Part shown: piece by piece, positions 17,365 to 25,648 of the stretch
Numbering within the stretch: the first letter of the stretch is position 1
How the letters are laid out: each line of letters opens with the position of its first letter
DNA from: Aliiruegeria haliotis
Lineage (GTDB): Bacteria > Pseudomonadota > Alphaproteobacteria > Rhodobacterales > Rhodobacteraceae
DNA length: 64,000 bases
Assembly: GCF_003003255.1 (NCBI RefSeq)
Contig: NZ_PVTD01000005.1
Location: forward strand, 62,001 to 126,000
Direction of reading: 5' to 3'
Program-made: the position numbers and the translations under genes
The notes under the pieces: generated by a model
What the model saw: only the letters and a program-made list of their open reading frames with translations
Databases searched by the model: none
Told to the model about the DNA's origin: nothing

Positions 17365-18128
17365 CGCCAGCCGTGCAGGACCTCGCCACAATCGGGGCTG
17401 AGAGTTTGGCAGTGTCGACGCTGGTATTCCTGAGGATCGGGGCCGCGATGGCAGTGTTGCCGGCCTTCGGGGAGCGGTTCGTGTCGCAGAGGGTGCGCTT
17501 GGCGGCGGCGTTGGGATTTACGGCGATCGTCGCGCCGGTCATCGTGGACACGATCCCGGTTGAGTTGCCGGCGTTTCCCCGGCTGCTCGTCACGGAGACG
17601 TTGATCGGCCTCGCCTTCGGAATCAGCCTGCGCCTTATGATCATGGGCCTTCAGATCGCGGGGTCGATCGCTGCCCAGTCCATGTCCCTGTCGCAGATCT
17701 TCGGAAATTCCGCCACGGATCCCCTGCCGGCTTTCGGTCATCTACTTACGATTTCCGCCCTTGCCTTCGCGGCAATGGCCGGCCTTCATGTCAGGGTCGC
17801 AGAGGCGCTCGTCGAAGGGTTCCACCTGTTCCCCATCGGGACCGTCCTGGAACCGGGGCCGCTTGCCGAGGTGATCGTATCACGGGCATCGCAAGCATTT
17901 GCGCTGGGGTTCTCGCTGTCCGCACCCTTCGTGATCGCGGGGTTTGTCTACAATCTTGCGCTTGGCGCGATCAATCGGGCGATGCCGCAACTTATGGTAG
18001 TTCTGGTCGGTGCCCCGGCGGTCACGGGGGCCGGGTTGGCGCTACTGGCGATTGCCTCACCGTTTCTCATCAAGGTCTGGTTCGACGCGTTTGATCACGT
18101 GCTCGCGTCCCCGTTCTGGGTGAATTGA
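17361..18128 (+). CDS. fliR: Flagellar biosynthetic protein FliR
   Basis: A 255-residue membrane protein with about six hydrophobic segments and the family motifs LRIGAAMAVLPAFGERFVSQRVR and GLQIAGSIAAQSMSLSQIFG. FliR sits with FliP and FliQ in the helical export gate. Its ATG overlaps the flhA stop and its TGA overlaps the flhB ATG by one base, indicating tight coupling. Confidence 0.95.
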   Translation: MTPAVQDLATIGAESLAVSTLVFLRIGAAMAVLPAFGERFVSQRVRLAAALGFTAIVAPVIVDTIPVELPAFPRLLVTETLIGLAFGISLRLMIMGLQIAGSIAAQSMSLSQIFGNSATDPLPAFGHLLTISALAFAAMAGLHVRVAEALVEGFHLFPIGTVLEPGPLAEVIVSRASQAFALGFSLSAPFVIAGFVYNLALGAINRAMPQLMVVLVGAPAVTGAGLALLAIASPFLIKVWFDAFDHVLASPFWVN

Positions 18129-19216
18129 TGGCGGAAGAAGAGGACGACGACAAGCAACATGAGCCGAGTCAGAAGAAACTCGACGATGCTCGCAAACGGG
18201 GAGAGGTACCGCGCTCAAATGACCTGACGGGGGCCGTCGTGTACCTCGGGTTTCTGGTATCTGCCCTTGTGCTGGGGTCGTGGGCCATGACCCGGATCGG
18301 AGAGATTGGCGTCCAGATCCTGGAGGCGCCTGAATGGATGCAGAGCGCAAGCTTCGCAGCCAGTTCCTCAAGTGCGACCGGATGGGTGCTTGCTTCCGTG
18401 GGGACGGCCATTGTGCCGGTACTGGCAATTCCGATGCTGTTCGGCCTTGCCGCTGTCATCGCGCAGCGCGCCTTTGTAGTGGCGCCCACCAGGATTGAAC
18501 CGAAGCTCTCGAAGATATCGCCCCTATCCAATGCCAAACAGAAATTCGGACGTTCCGGATTGTTCGAGTTCGCCAAGAGCTTCGTGAAATTGCTGCTGGT
18601 GGCCACCGCCCTCTCGGTTTTCCTCCTGAAACGGATGGATACGATCGTCCCCGCGTTGACATTGTCGACCGGAGAGATCTCCAGGTTGCTTGGTCGCCTG
18701 TCGCTTGAGTTTCTGGCGATTCTCATCGGGATGTACGGAGCAATCGGGCTCATCGATTTCCTCTGGCAAAGCAGTGAGCATCGCCGGAAGAACAGGATGT
18801 CGCAGAAGGAGTTGCGGGACGAAGCCAAGGAGTCGGAAGGCGATCCCTTCATGAAGCAAGCCCGGCGCCAGAAGGGGCAGGCAATCGCGCTGAACTCCAT
18901 GCTGGCCGACGTGGCGGAGGCCAACGTGGTGATCGTCAATCCGGAACATTATGCCGTGGCGCTCAGCTGGACGGCTGCCAAGGCGGGCGCCCCGGTATGC
19001 GTGGCGAAGGGTGTTGACGAAATCGCCGCACGAATTCGCGAGGCTGCGACCGAAGCCGGCGTTCCGATCCGGCGGGATCCACCCACCGCGCGCGCGCTCT
19101 TCGCATCCGTGGAAATCGGCGAGGAGATATCGGCCGACCACTACCGTGCGGTCGCCGCGGCAATCCGTTTCGCGGACCGGATCAGGGAGTTGGCCCGGCG
19201 GGGTGTGCTGGAGTGA
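18128..19216 (+). CDS. flhB: Flagellar biosynthetic protein FlhB with NPEH cleavage site
   Basis: A 362-residue export-switch protein. The acidic N-terminus leads into KKLDDARKRGEVPRSNDL, typical of the family, then four transmembrane helices and a cytoplasmic domain. The self-cleaving loop reads NPEH (18938-18949, about residues 271-274) where the family consensus is NPTH; the cleaved Asn-Pro bond is kept. I take ATG 18128 as start; a TTG three bases earlier is in frame. The protein ends one ribosome site before the FliJ-like gene. Confidence 0.95.
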   Translation: MAEEEDDDKQHEPSQKKLDDARKRGEVPRSNDLTGAVVYLGFLVSALVLGSWAMTRIGEIGVQILEAPEWMQSASFAASSSSATGWVLASVGTAIVPVLAIPMLFGLAAVIAQRAFVVAPTRIEPKLSKISPLSNAKQKFGRSGLFEFAKSFVKLLLVATALSVFLLKRMDTIVPALTLSTGEISRLLGRLSLEFLAILIGMYGAIGLIDFLWQSSEHRRKNRMSQKELRDEAKESEGDPFMKQARRQKGQAIALNSMLADVAEANVVIVNPEHYAVALSWTAAKAGAPVCVAKGVDEIAARIREAATEAGVPIRRDPPTARALFASVEIGEEISADHYRAVAAAIRFADRIRELARRGVLE

Positions 19217-19220
19217 CCTG

Positions 19221-19610
19221 TTGAAACTGGATGCCAGGAAACTTGCCGCACTGCAAAATGTGACGCGCGCGAAATGGGATGCATGCAGTCAGGACCTGCG
19301 GCAGGCCGTGCGGGAGGAGCAGCAGATCCAGCGTCAACTGGATCGCTTGGCGGATCGCAAACGCCAGTACCTCGAGGTGCTTGCCTCCGACGATCCCGCG
19401 ACCTGGGGCGAGAAGGAAGCAGTGCTCAAGTGGATACGCTGGTTCGAGCGGGAGCGGCGAAATCTGATTTGCGCGCTCGCCAAGGCCCGGGTCAATCAAG
19501 AGGTGGAGCGCAATCGGACACGGGAGTCCTTCGGGCGCAATCAGGCTGTCAATTCCCTGTTGGAGCGTGCAGGCAAACTCAAGCGGCAAACAGAGGCACG
19601 CAACGTTTGA
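19221..19610 (+). CDS. FliJ-like coiled-coil protein (TTG start)
   Basis: A 129-residue, highly charged and almost wholly helical protein (KLDARKLAALQNVTRAKW at the start, many Glu/Arg/Gln heptads). The start is a TTG at 19221: GGAG at 19210-19213, inside the flhB stop region, gives a well-spaced ribosome site, and no ATG fits. It follows flhB by four bases. Length, helical content and place in a flagellar export operon match FliJ, the stalk of the flagellar ATPase complex, but sequence identity to FliJ cannot be judged by eye. It may instead be another lineage-specific export chaperone. Confidence 0.7.
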   Translation: MKLDARKLAALQNVTRAKWDACSQDLRQAVREEQQIQRQLDRLADRKRQYLEVLASDDPATWGEKEAVLKWIRWFERERRNLICALAKARVNQEVERNRTRESFGRNQAVNSLLERAGKLKRQTEARNV

Positions 19611-19724
19611 ATTCATCCGCACGAAGGTGTTCATGGCGACTTTGCTGTGGCGTGGTATCCACAGCGTGCCAGTCGATGGGATCCGGAGGGCGCTACTGCG
19701 TTAGCCGGTCAGGGTTGGCTTGGG

Positions 19725-20225
19725 CTAGCCGCCCATGATGAGTGTCCACCAGATCTTTCCGCCACGCTCCTGATACCAGGAGAAACCGAGGTCGCGGGCG
19801 GCCGGATCCATGATGACACCGCGGGTGTCGGGTTGGTCCATCCAGGCGCCGAGTGTGACAAGCTCACTCTCATAGGACTCCGAGATGTTCTCGCCAAGGA
19901 AGCGCCCGGTGTACCCGGTCCTGACGGTACGGTCGATCGGAGAGGACCCGTCGGATCCAAAGTGCCATGGCCGATTCTGCACGGACATGTCCCGCGAATG
20001 CGTCGCTGCCGCCGCGTTCAACTGGGAGTTGAGCTGTACACTGCCCAGCCCGGACGTCGTTCGCAGGCTGTTGACCGAATCCAGCATTCGAAACTGGATC
20101 TCGGCCGCGTCGCCGCTCGAGATCTTGTAGACCCGGGTGCCGTCTCCGGCGGTGCCCGACGGGTTGGGGCCGCACGCCGTCAACAGAAGTGTCAACACGG
20201 AGAAAAAAGCTATCACGCGAGTCAT
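19725..20225 (-). CDS. CAP-domain (SCP/PR-1-like) lipoprotein
   Basis: A 166-residue protein starting at ATG 20225, with the lipoprotein signal MTRVIAFFSVLTLLLTAC (Cys18). The CAP domain follows: LDSVNSLRTTSGLGSVQLNSQLNAAAATHSRDM, then a histidine in the WHFGSDG segment, GENISES, and a C-terminal strand with DLGFSWY. Bacterial CAP proteins of this size are widespread, and their function is mostly unknown (some act on peptidoglycan or bind lipids). A longer frame exists upstream but would put the lipobox too far in. It diverges from the L,D-transpeptidase gene, which also acts on the cell wall. Confidence 0.85.
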   Translation of the reverse strand: MTRVIAFFSVLTLLLTACGPNPSGTAGDGTRVYKISSGDAAEIQFRMLDSVNSLRTTSGLGSVQLNSQLNAAAATHSRDMSVQNRPWHFGSDGSSPIDRTVRTGYTGRFLGENISESYESELVTLGAWMDQPDTRGVIMDPAARDLGFSWYQERGGKIWWTLIMGG

Positions 20226-20394
20226 GGGCTGGGTCACCGTCGTCAGGATTTCCCCCATCCTCTAGCGACAAGCCTCGGGGCTTTCAAACCATTCCGCCCA
20301 TTTTGGCGGCTGGCGCGTGTTTGATTTGCGACAGGGAGGCTTGCGCAATACACTCTCGCCGCACCCTGTGACCAGGAAAACCGGTGAGGATAGT

Positions 20395-20985
20395 ATGACC
20401 GATTCGTTTGATCCAAACTTCACCCGCAGGCGGTTTATCGGAACCGTGGCCGGCGCCGCGGCGACCGTGATTGCGGCGCCCGCGATTGCCCAGACATCGA
20501 ACCGGGTCGCGGATCCGAACATTGCGCGCAACATTTCCAGCTTCCGGGCGCAGAGCTGGCAACCCTACTTCTCAACCACGCGTGGTGGAGCAGTGCTTGT
20601 CGACACGTCCTCGCGGGCGCTGCACTACTGGTCGTCCGACCAGTCGATCTATCGCCTCTACCCGACGAGTGTTCCGATATCGGAGGAACTGACGCGGCGC
20701 GGGCGAACAAGTGTCGTCCGCAAAGTCGAAGGGCCGGGGTGGGCACCGACTCCCTCCATGAAGAAGCGCAATCCGGAATGGCCCGACTATGTTCCGCCGG
20801 GGCCGGGAAACCCGCTGGGGACACACGCACTCTATCTTGGCTGGAAATATTACCGCATTCACGGGACGCATGACACGCGCAAGATCGGGCGAAAATCGTC
20901 GAATGGCTGCATCGGCCTCTACAACGAGCATATCGCCGAGCTTTACAGCCTTGTCTCCCCCGGTGCGCAGGTGTTGCTAATTTGA
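20395..20985 (+). CDS. Tat-exported L,D-transpeptidase (YkuD)
   Basis: A 196-residue periplasmic enzyme. The N-terminus has a twin-arginine signal (RRRFIG at 11-16, then an alanine-rich hydrophobic core). The YkuD domain (about 60-195) ends with HGTHDTRKIGRKSSNGCIGL, which holds the catalytic His and Cys. Such enzymes make 3-3 cross-links in peptidoglycan or tether outer-membrane proteins. ATG 20395 is the start that puts the Tat motif at the right distance. It is a single gene with its promoter in the 169-base gap shared with the CAP lipoprotein. Confidence 0.92.
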   Translation: MTDSFDPNFTRRRFIGTVAGAAATVIAAPAIAQTSNRVADPNIARNISSFRAQSWQPYFSTTRGGAVLVDTSSRALHYWSSDQSIYRLYPTSVPISEELTRRGRTSVVRKVEGPGWAPTPSMKKRNPEWPDYVPPGPGNPLGTHALYLGWKYYRIHGTHDTRKIGRKSSNGCIGLYNEHIAELYSLVSPGAQVLLI

Positions 20986-21127
20986 CGACATCGGCGCGGT
21001 GGGCTGACCTAAAAGGTCTGAACAATTGCCAATTTCTGAAACCTCTGTAAGTCTCTGACCACGAGGTACTACATGGATGCTCAGGTGTCCTCACTAACTA
21101 CGCCTGTGCGATAACTGGAGGTTGAAC

Positions 21128-21313
21128 ATGAAGAAGTTTGCTCTCGCTGCTGCTCTTTCGCTCGCCGCTACCGCCAGCTTTGCTGGTGGCTACGAAGAGC
21201 CTGTCATTGAGCCGGTGATCATCGAAGAAGAAACCGGCACGTCCGGTGGTGGCATTTGGCTGCCGCTCGCGATTTTCGTCGTGATCGCTGCTGCTGCTGC
21301 CAGCTCGAACTAA
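21128..21313 (+). CDS. Small secreted protein, paralogue of the Asp-tail protein
   Basis: A 61-residue protein: signal peptide (1-20, ending TASFA-GG), acidic linker EEPVIEPVIIEEE (about 22-34), serine/glycine turn, one hydrophobic helix (IWLPLAIFVVIAAAAA) and the end SSN. GGAGG six bases before the ATG gives a strong ribosome site, and a bidirectional terminator follows at once. The order of parts and the shared words FAGG, EEP and IIEEE match the protein at 6227, which instead has an Asp9 tail. I cannot assign a function. It sits next to hemH, but convergently. Confidence 0.85.
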   Translation: MKKFALAAALSLAATASFAGGYEEPVIEPVIIEEETGTSGGGIWLPLAIFVVIAAAAASSN

Positions 21314-21332
21314 TTCGAGTTTGGAGTTCAGG

Positions 21333-21362
21333 AAAAAGGCGGACATCATGTCCGCCTTTTTT
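21333..21362. terminator. Bidirectional terminator between small protein and hemH
   Basis: GGCGGACA (21338-21345) and TGTCCGCC (21349-21356) form an 8-bp stem with a 3-base loop, flanked by AAAAA on the left and TTTTTT on the right. The symmetry lets it end both the rightward small-protein transcript and the leftward hemH transcript. Confidence 0.9.
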
Positions 21363-21391
21363 CATTTCTACCCTGTTGCCGAAGGGCCGGA

Positions 21392-22429
21392 TCAGTCGAC
21401 CCACCCCATCAGGTTGGTCCCGATGACGTCGGCAAGAAGCGCGATATGTGCGGGATCATCATTGAGGCACGGCACGTAGGTGAAGGTTTCTCCTCCGGCC
21501 TCCTCGAAGCTCTCCCGAATCTCCTCGTTGATTTCCTCGAGTGTCTCGATGCAATCCGCAGAAAAAGCGGGCGAGATCACGGCGATCTTTTTCTTGCCCT
21601 GGCGGGCAAGCTCGGCCACGTGCTCCACCGTGTAGGGGCGCAGCCATTCTTCGGGGCCGAATTGCGATTGGAAGGTGGTGACCACCTTGTCCTCGCCCCA
21701 TCCCAGGTGTTCCCGCAGCAGCCGCGTCGTTTTCTGGCACTGGCAATGATAGGGGTCGCCCTCATGCAGGTAGCGTTCGGGAAGGCCGTGATAGGAGCAG
21801 ACCAGCACGTCTGGCTGCTCTTCCATCTCGGACAAGCGCTTCGTCACTGATTCGGCGAGTGCCGAGATATAGCCGGGCTCGTCGAAATAGGGCGCTGCGA
21901 TCCGGGCGGTCGGCTGCCACTTTTCCTTCATCAGTGCACGGAAGAACTGGTCGTTCGCAGTGGCGACCGTGGCGCCTGCATATTGCGGATAAAGCGGCAG
22001 AAAGAGGATTCGGTTACACCCTTGGGCGACCATTTCCCGCACCTTAGACTCGGTCGAGGGGTTTCCGTATCGCATGCAGAAATCGACCATCACGGCCTCG
22101 CCATGGCGCTCCTGGACAGCGTTGCGGATGGCGGCGGTCTGCGCCTTGGTGATCGTCATCAACGGGCTTTCCCCGGCCTCCTCGTTCCAGATCGACTTGT
22201 AGGCCGCGCCAGATGAAAAGGGTCGCTTGCTGAGAATGATCAATTGCAGAAGCGGCTGCCACTTCCACGAAGGGTAGTCGATCACCCGCTTGTCAGAGAG
22301 AAACTCGCCCAGGTAGCGCCGCATTGGCCAGTAGTCATAGCTGTCCGGCGTGCCGAGGTTGGCCAGCAACACTCCGATCTTCCCCATGGTGACCTTGGGG
22401 TGATTTGCGGGCATGTGTTCGGTGGTCAT
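21392..22429 (-). CDS. hemH: Ferrochelatase
   Basis: A 345-residue enzyme that inserts ferrous iron into protoporphyrin IX, the last step of protohaem synthesis. The start VTMGKIGVLLANLGTPDS is typical, as are FLPLYPQYAGATVATAND and the catalytic histidine in SYHGLPERYLHEGDPY. The C-terminal part has the conserved ISPAFSADCIETLEEI segment. ATG 22429 is chosen; an open frame of 105 codons further upstream overlaps the methyltransferase gene and is a shadow. It is transcribed on its own or with the upstream methyltransferase, 58 bases away. Confidence 0.96.
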   Translation of the reverse strand: MTTEHMPANHPKVTMGKIGVLLANLGTPDSYDYWPMRRYLGEFLSDKRVIDYPSWKWQPLLQLIILSKRPFSSGAAYKSIWNEEAGESPLMTITKAQTAAIRNAVQERHGEAVMVDFCMRYGNPSTESKVREMVAQGCNRILFLPLYPQYAGATVATANDQFFRALMKEKWQPTARIAAPYFDEPGYISALAESVTKRLSEMEEQPDVLVCSYHGLPERYLHEGDPYHCQCQKTTRLLREHLGWGEDKVVTTFQSQFGPEEWLRPYTVEHVAELARQGKKKIAVISPAFSADCIETLEEINEEIRESFEEAGGETFTYVPCLNDDPAHIALLADVIGTNLMGWVD

Positions 22430-22487
22430 GAAGTGTCCTGCCTCTGGCGTGTGGGTCGGATTGGAAATAGCGGGGCCGGTGAGGGCG

Positions 22488-23336
22488 TCAATCGGGGATG
22501 TCGTCCGGGTCCTTGGGAAGCTTGAACTCCTGCGTGCCGAGGGCATCGGCAAGGCGGGTGGTAGCAGAACCCGGGCGAAGCGGTTTCGGTTGCGAGGCGG
22601 CGGGCGCCCAGCCTGTGAGCAGCAGGATCTCGAAGGTCGCGGGGATGCGGCCGTCGCTGCCGGCATGCGATTCGGTATAGCTTTCTGCGGCCCGTTGGAA
22701 CAGGCGACGGGGCGCCGGAGACCGGTGGCGGTCGGCCAGGACATTGGATTCGCCCATGGCGCGGAGGTCCCGCATAAGGTGGAAGGGGGTCTCGTAGGAT
22801 ACCGTCAGCGGCAGGCTGTCCGCGACTGGCAGTGCAAAACCCGCGCGTTGCATCAGCGAACCGATAGCCCGGATATCTGCCATTGGCGCGATGCGAGGGG
22901 AGAGACCGCCGAGTTCCGCAACTTCGGCCGCCGCCATGGCGTAGCGGAGTTCGCACAGGGTTTCGCCGCCGAACAAGGCGGCCAGGAAAAGCCCGTCCGG
23001 CTTCAGTGCATGCCGCGCCTGGACCAGTTGGCCAACGGGGTCATCAGCCCAGTGAAGCGCCAGCGCGTGGATCAGAAGGTCGTGGGCCCCGGGGACCAAA
23101 TCAAGGATTTCCGTATCCGCGACCTGCTTTGCCCCCGGCACCAGCTCGGTCCACAGGCGAGGGTATCCGGACACCACGGCAGGCGCGGTAAAGGACCTGT
23201 TAACCAGTTCCAGTCTTTCTTCCAGTTCAGTGGCAATGGCGCGATGGAGAAAATCGGCCATACCGTCACTGCGGCGCTCGGCGCGCAGTCTCGCGCGGTC
23301 GAGGGCAGGTCTGTCGGTAAGCCGGGGCTGGGTCAT
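22488..23336 (-). CDS. SAM-dependent methyltransferase (NDUFAF5/BioC-like)
   Basis: A 282-residue class I methyltransferase-like protein starting MTQPRLTDRPALDRARLRAE. This start, the FLHRAIATELEERLELVNR stretch and the HALALHWADDPVGQLVQARHALKPDG segment match the NDUFAF5-like group in alphaproteobacteria. The mitochondrial relative is a complex I assembly factor, with BioC as a more distant cousin. The glycine-rich SAM loop is not obvious in this sequence, so activity is uncertain. Its start codon shares two bases with the start of the divergent comF gene. Confidence 0.75.
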   Translation of the reverse strand: MTQPRLTDRPALDRARLRAERRSDGMADFLHRAIATELEERLELVNRSFTAPAVVSGYPRLWTELVPGAKQVADTEILDLVPGAHDLLIHALALHWADDPVGQLVQARHALKPDGLFLAALFGGETLCELRYAMAAAEVAELGGLSPRIAPMADIRAIGSLMQRAGFALPVADSLPLTVSYETPFHLMRDLRAMGESNVLADRHRSPAPRRLFQRAAESYTESHAGSDGRIPATFEILLLTGWAPAASQPKPLRPGSATTRLADALGTQEFKLPKDPDDIPD

Positions 23337-24081
23337 GATCGGAATCTTGGACGTTGGGGCAGGAATACGGGCGGTGCTGGGCGCCATTTACCCGCCTCAC
23401 TGCCTGAGCTGCAATGCAATCGTTGGCACTGACGGCGGTTTGTGCGGCAGTTGCTGGCGGGATACGCCCTTTGTCACGGGACTGGTCTGCGACTGTTGCG
23501 GTGCGCCACTGCCCGGAGACGATCCCGGAGGAGTGGTCATGTGCGACGACTGCCTGAATGTGGAACGGCCTTGGACCCGGGGGCGCGCAGCTATGGCGTA
23601 TCGCGACAATGCCCGCCGTCTCGTGCTTCGTTTCAAACATGGTGACCGGACAGAGATGGCGCCTGCGCTGGCCGAGTGGCTTGCCGGTGCCGGACAGGAG
23701 ATCATCGAACCCGGGATGCTGGTGGCGCCGGTTCCACTGCATTGGCGCCGGTTGTTCTCGCGGCGATACAACCAGGCGGCGCTTCTGTCCGAGGCGCTGG
23801 CGCGTCGAATGGCCCTGCCATCCTGTCCGGACCTGCTGTTGCGTCGGCGGTTCACCGGATCGCAGGGTGGCAAGAGCCACGATCAGCGGTTTGCCAACAT
23901 CGCCAGCGCTATCGTCGTGAACCCCCGTCGGATGTCGCTGTTGTCCGATGCGCGGGTGTTGTTGGTTGACGATGTCATGACCTCTGGCGCGACATTTGCC
24001 GCCTGCGCCGAGGCCATTGTTTCTGCGGGCGCAAAAGAAGTGAGGGTGCTGGCACTGGCGCGTGTCGCCAAGGATGACTAA
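23335..24081 (+). CDS. ComF-family phosphoribosyltransferase-like protein
   Basis: A 248-residue protein with an N-terminal zinc-ribbon (PPHCLSCNAIV, GLCGSCW, CDCCGAPL, CDDC cysteine pairs within the first 85 residues) and a C-terminal PRTase domain with the PRPP loop VLLVDDVMTSGATF. ComF is needed for DNA uptake in competent bacteria, though in alphaproteobacteria its exact part is unclear. The ATG at 23335 is interlocked with the start codon of the leftward methyltransferase. A GTG about 12 codons in is an alternative start. It is followed by grxC 32 bases on. Confidence 0.9.
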   Translation: MIGILDVGAGIRAVLGAIYPPHCLSCNAIVGTDGGLCGSCWRDTPFVTGLVCDCCGAPLPGDDPGGVVMCDDCLNVERPWTRGRAAMAYRDNARRLVLRFKHGDRTEMAPALAEWLAGAGQEIIEPGMLVAPVPLHWRRLFSRRYNQAALLSEALARRMALPSCPDLLLRRRFTGSQGGKSHDQRFANIASAIVVNPRRMSLLSDARVLLVDDVMTSGATFAACAEAIVSAGAKEVRVLALARVAKDD

Positions 24082-24113
24082 GTTGCTTTCCGGACCGAGT
24101 TTCGGAGACTTTT

Positions 24114-24374
24114 ATGCAATCAGTCGAGATCTATACCTCGCCGACCTGTGGTTTCTGCCACGCTGCAAAACGCCTGTTGGCCAACAAGGGCGTGTCCTTC
24201 GCAGAGATCGACGTCGCCCGCCAGCCTGACCGGCGACAGGAGATGATGGGCCGCTCCAACGGTGGCTATACCGTGCCGCAGATCTTTATCGGCGCGACCC
24301 ACGTTGGTGGCTGTGACGACCTCTACGCGTTGGAACGCTCGGGCAAGCTCGATCCGCTTCTCGCGGGAGAATGA
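24114..24374 (+). CDS. grxC: Glutaredoxin 3
   Basis: An 86-residue glutaredoxin. The redox site is C-G-F-C (12-15) after IYTSPT, in place of the CPYC of E. coli; the TVPQIFIG (cis-Pro) and HVGGCDDL motifs bind glutathione. It reduces mixed disulfides in the cytoplasm. It sits three bases before the amidohydrolase gene and is likely in one operon with comF and that gene. Confidence 0.94.
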   Translation: MQSVEIYTSPTCGFCHAAKRLLANKGVSFAEIDVARQPDRRQEMMGRSNGGYTVPQIFIGATHVGGCDDLYALERSGKLDPLLAGE

Positions 24375-24377
24375 TCG

Positions 24378-25211
24378 ATGCGGGCTGGTCTCCTTCAGTT
24401 GAATGTGAGCGATGATCCGGAAGCGAACCTTCCAGTCACGCTCTCGATGGTCGCGGAGGCGGCCAGTGAAGGGGCGACGCTCGTTCTGACGCCGGAAGTC
24501 ACGAATTGCCTGTCCTCCAGCCGAAGTCGCCAGCAGGAGGTCCTGCGGTACGAGGATCAGGACGAGACATTGTCCGCATTGCGGGATGCTGCCGCACGTC
24601 ACGGGATCTGGCTGCTGATTGGATCGCTGGCGCTGAAGACCGGCGACGCGGACGGACGGTTTGCGAATCGCTCCTTCCTGATAGATCCGGCCGGGGATAT
24701 CCGGGCCCGTTACGACAAGATCCACATGTTCGACGTCCAGGTCAGTGCCGAGGAAACCTACCGCGAATCGGACGGTTTTCGCCCTGGCGAAGAGGCTGTT
24801 GTCGGCGACACGCCCTTCGGAAAGCTCGGGCTGACGATCTGTTATGACATCCGGTTCCCGCACCTGTACCGTCGGCTCGCCCGGGCGGGAGCCGATATTC
24901 TGACGGTTCCGGCGGCGTTCTCGCCCGTTACGGGCGCGGCGCATTGGGAGCCGCTTTTGCGGGCGCGCGCCATCGAGAGCGGAGCCTTCGTTCTCGCACC
25001 CGCGCAATGCGGCAGCCACGCGACCAGCCGGGGCAGGCCGCGCGCCACCTATGGTCACAGCATGGCCGTGGCCCCATGGGGTGATGTGCTGGTGGATGCC
25101 GGCGATGCGCCCTGCGTGACATGCATGGACCTCAACATGACCGATGTCGCCACCGCCCGGCGCCGGGTGCCGTCCCTGCTGCACGACCGCAGCATCGCAG
25201 GCCCGCCATGA
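24378..25211 (+). CDS. Carbon-nitrogen hydrolase (nitrilase/omega-amidase type)
   Basis: A 277-residue member of the nitrilase superfamily with the full Glu-Lys-Cys triad: E40 in LTPEVTN, K114 in RYDKIHMFD and C155 in LTICYDIRFP. The sequence around these residues resembles Nit1/Nit2-type enzymes, which hydrolyse omega-amides or deaminated glutathione. Pairing with glutaredoxin fits a role in glutathione repair, but this is inference. Its stop overlaps the MarR start by four bases. Confidence 0.9.
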   Translation: MRAGLLQLNVSDDPEANLPVTLSMVAEAASEGATLVLTPEVTNCLSSSRSRQQEVLRYEDQDETLSALRDAAARHGIWLLIGSLALKTGDADGRFANRSFLIDPAGDIRARYDKIHMFDVQVSAEETYRESDGFRPGEEAVVGDTPFGKLGLTICYDIRFPHLYRRLARAGADILTVPAAFSPVTGAAHWEPLLRARAIESGAFVLAPAQCGSHATSRGRPRATYGHSMAVAPWGDVLVDAGDAPCVTCMDLNMTDVATARRRVPSLLHDRSIAGPP

Positions 25212-25648
25212 GCCAGCAGACCGACAGCCTTGCCGTTGCCCTGTTCAGCGAGATTTTCACGATCGATCAGCTGGCCCACAACCGTCTGTCAAAGGCGTTG
25301 CCCAAGGGCATGGAGATGAGCCAGTTCTCGGTGCTGAACCATCTCGCGCGGCTGAACGAGGAACGGACCCCGGCCCAACTGGCGCAGGCATTCCACCTGA
25401 CCCGCGGGGCCATGTCGAACACGTTGAGCAAGCTGGAATGGGCCGGCCACGTGCATATTCGCCCGGACTGGGACGATGCGCGGCGCAAGTTCGTGTCGAT
25501 CAGCCCGTCGGGGCGTGCGGCCCGGGAAGCCGCCATCGCGGCGGTCTCGCCGATTATCGCCGATGTCGTCGCCGAGATTGGCCCGGAGCGAGTGCGCGCG
25601 GCCCTGCCGGTGCTGCGCGAGCTTCGGGAGCGGCTGGGCGCAGAGTAG
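25208..25648 (+). CDS. MarR-family transcriptional regulator
   Basis: A 146-residue winged-helix regulator starting MSQQTDSLAVALFSEIF. The recognition region runs through ERTPAQLAQAFHLTRGAMSNTLSKLEWAGHV (about 55-85) and the wing carries PDWDDARRKFVSISPSG. The ATG overlaps the amidohydrolase stop (ATGA), and its own stop abuts the thpR start. Its ligand and targets are unknown; in such an operon, local autoregulation is likely. Confidence 0.92.
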   Translation: MSQQTDSLAVALFSEIFTIDQLAHNRLSKALPKGMEMSQFSVLNHLARLNEERTPAQLAQAFHLTRGAMSNTLSKLEWAGHVHIRPDWDDARRKFVSISPSGRAAREAAIAAVSPIIADVVAEIGPERVRAALPVLRELRERLGAE

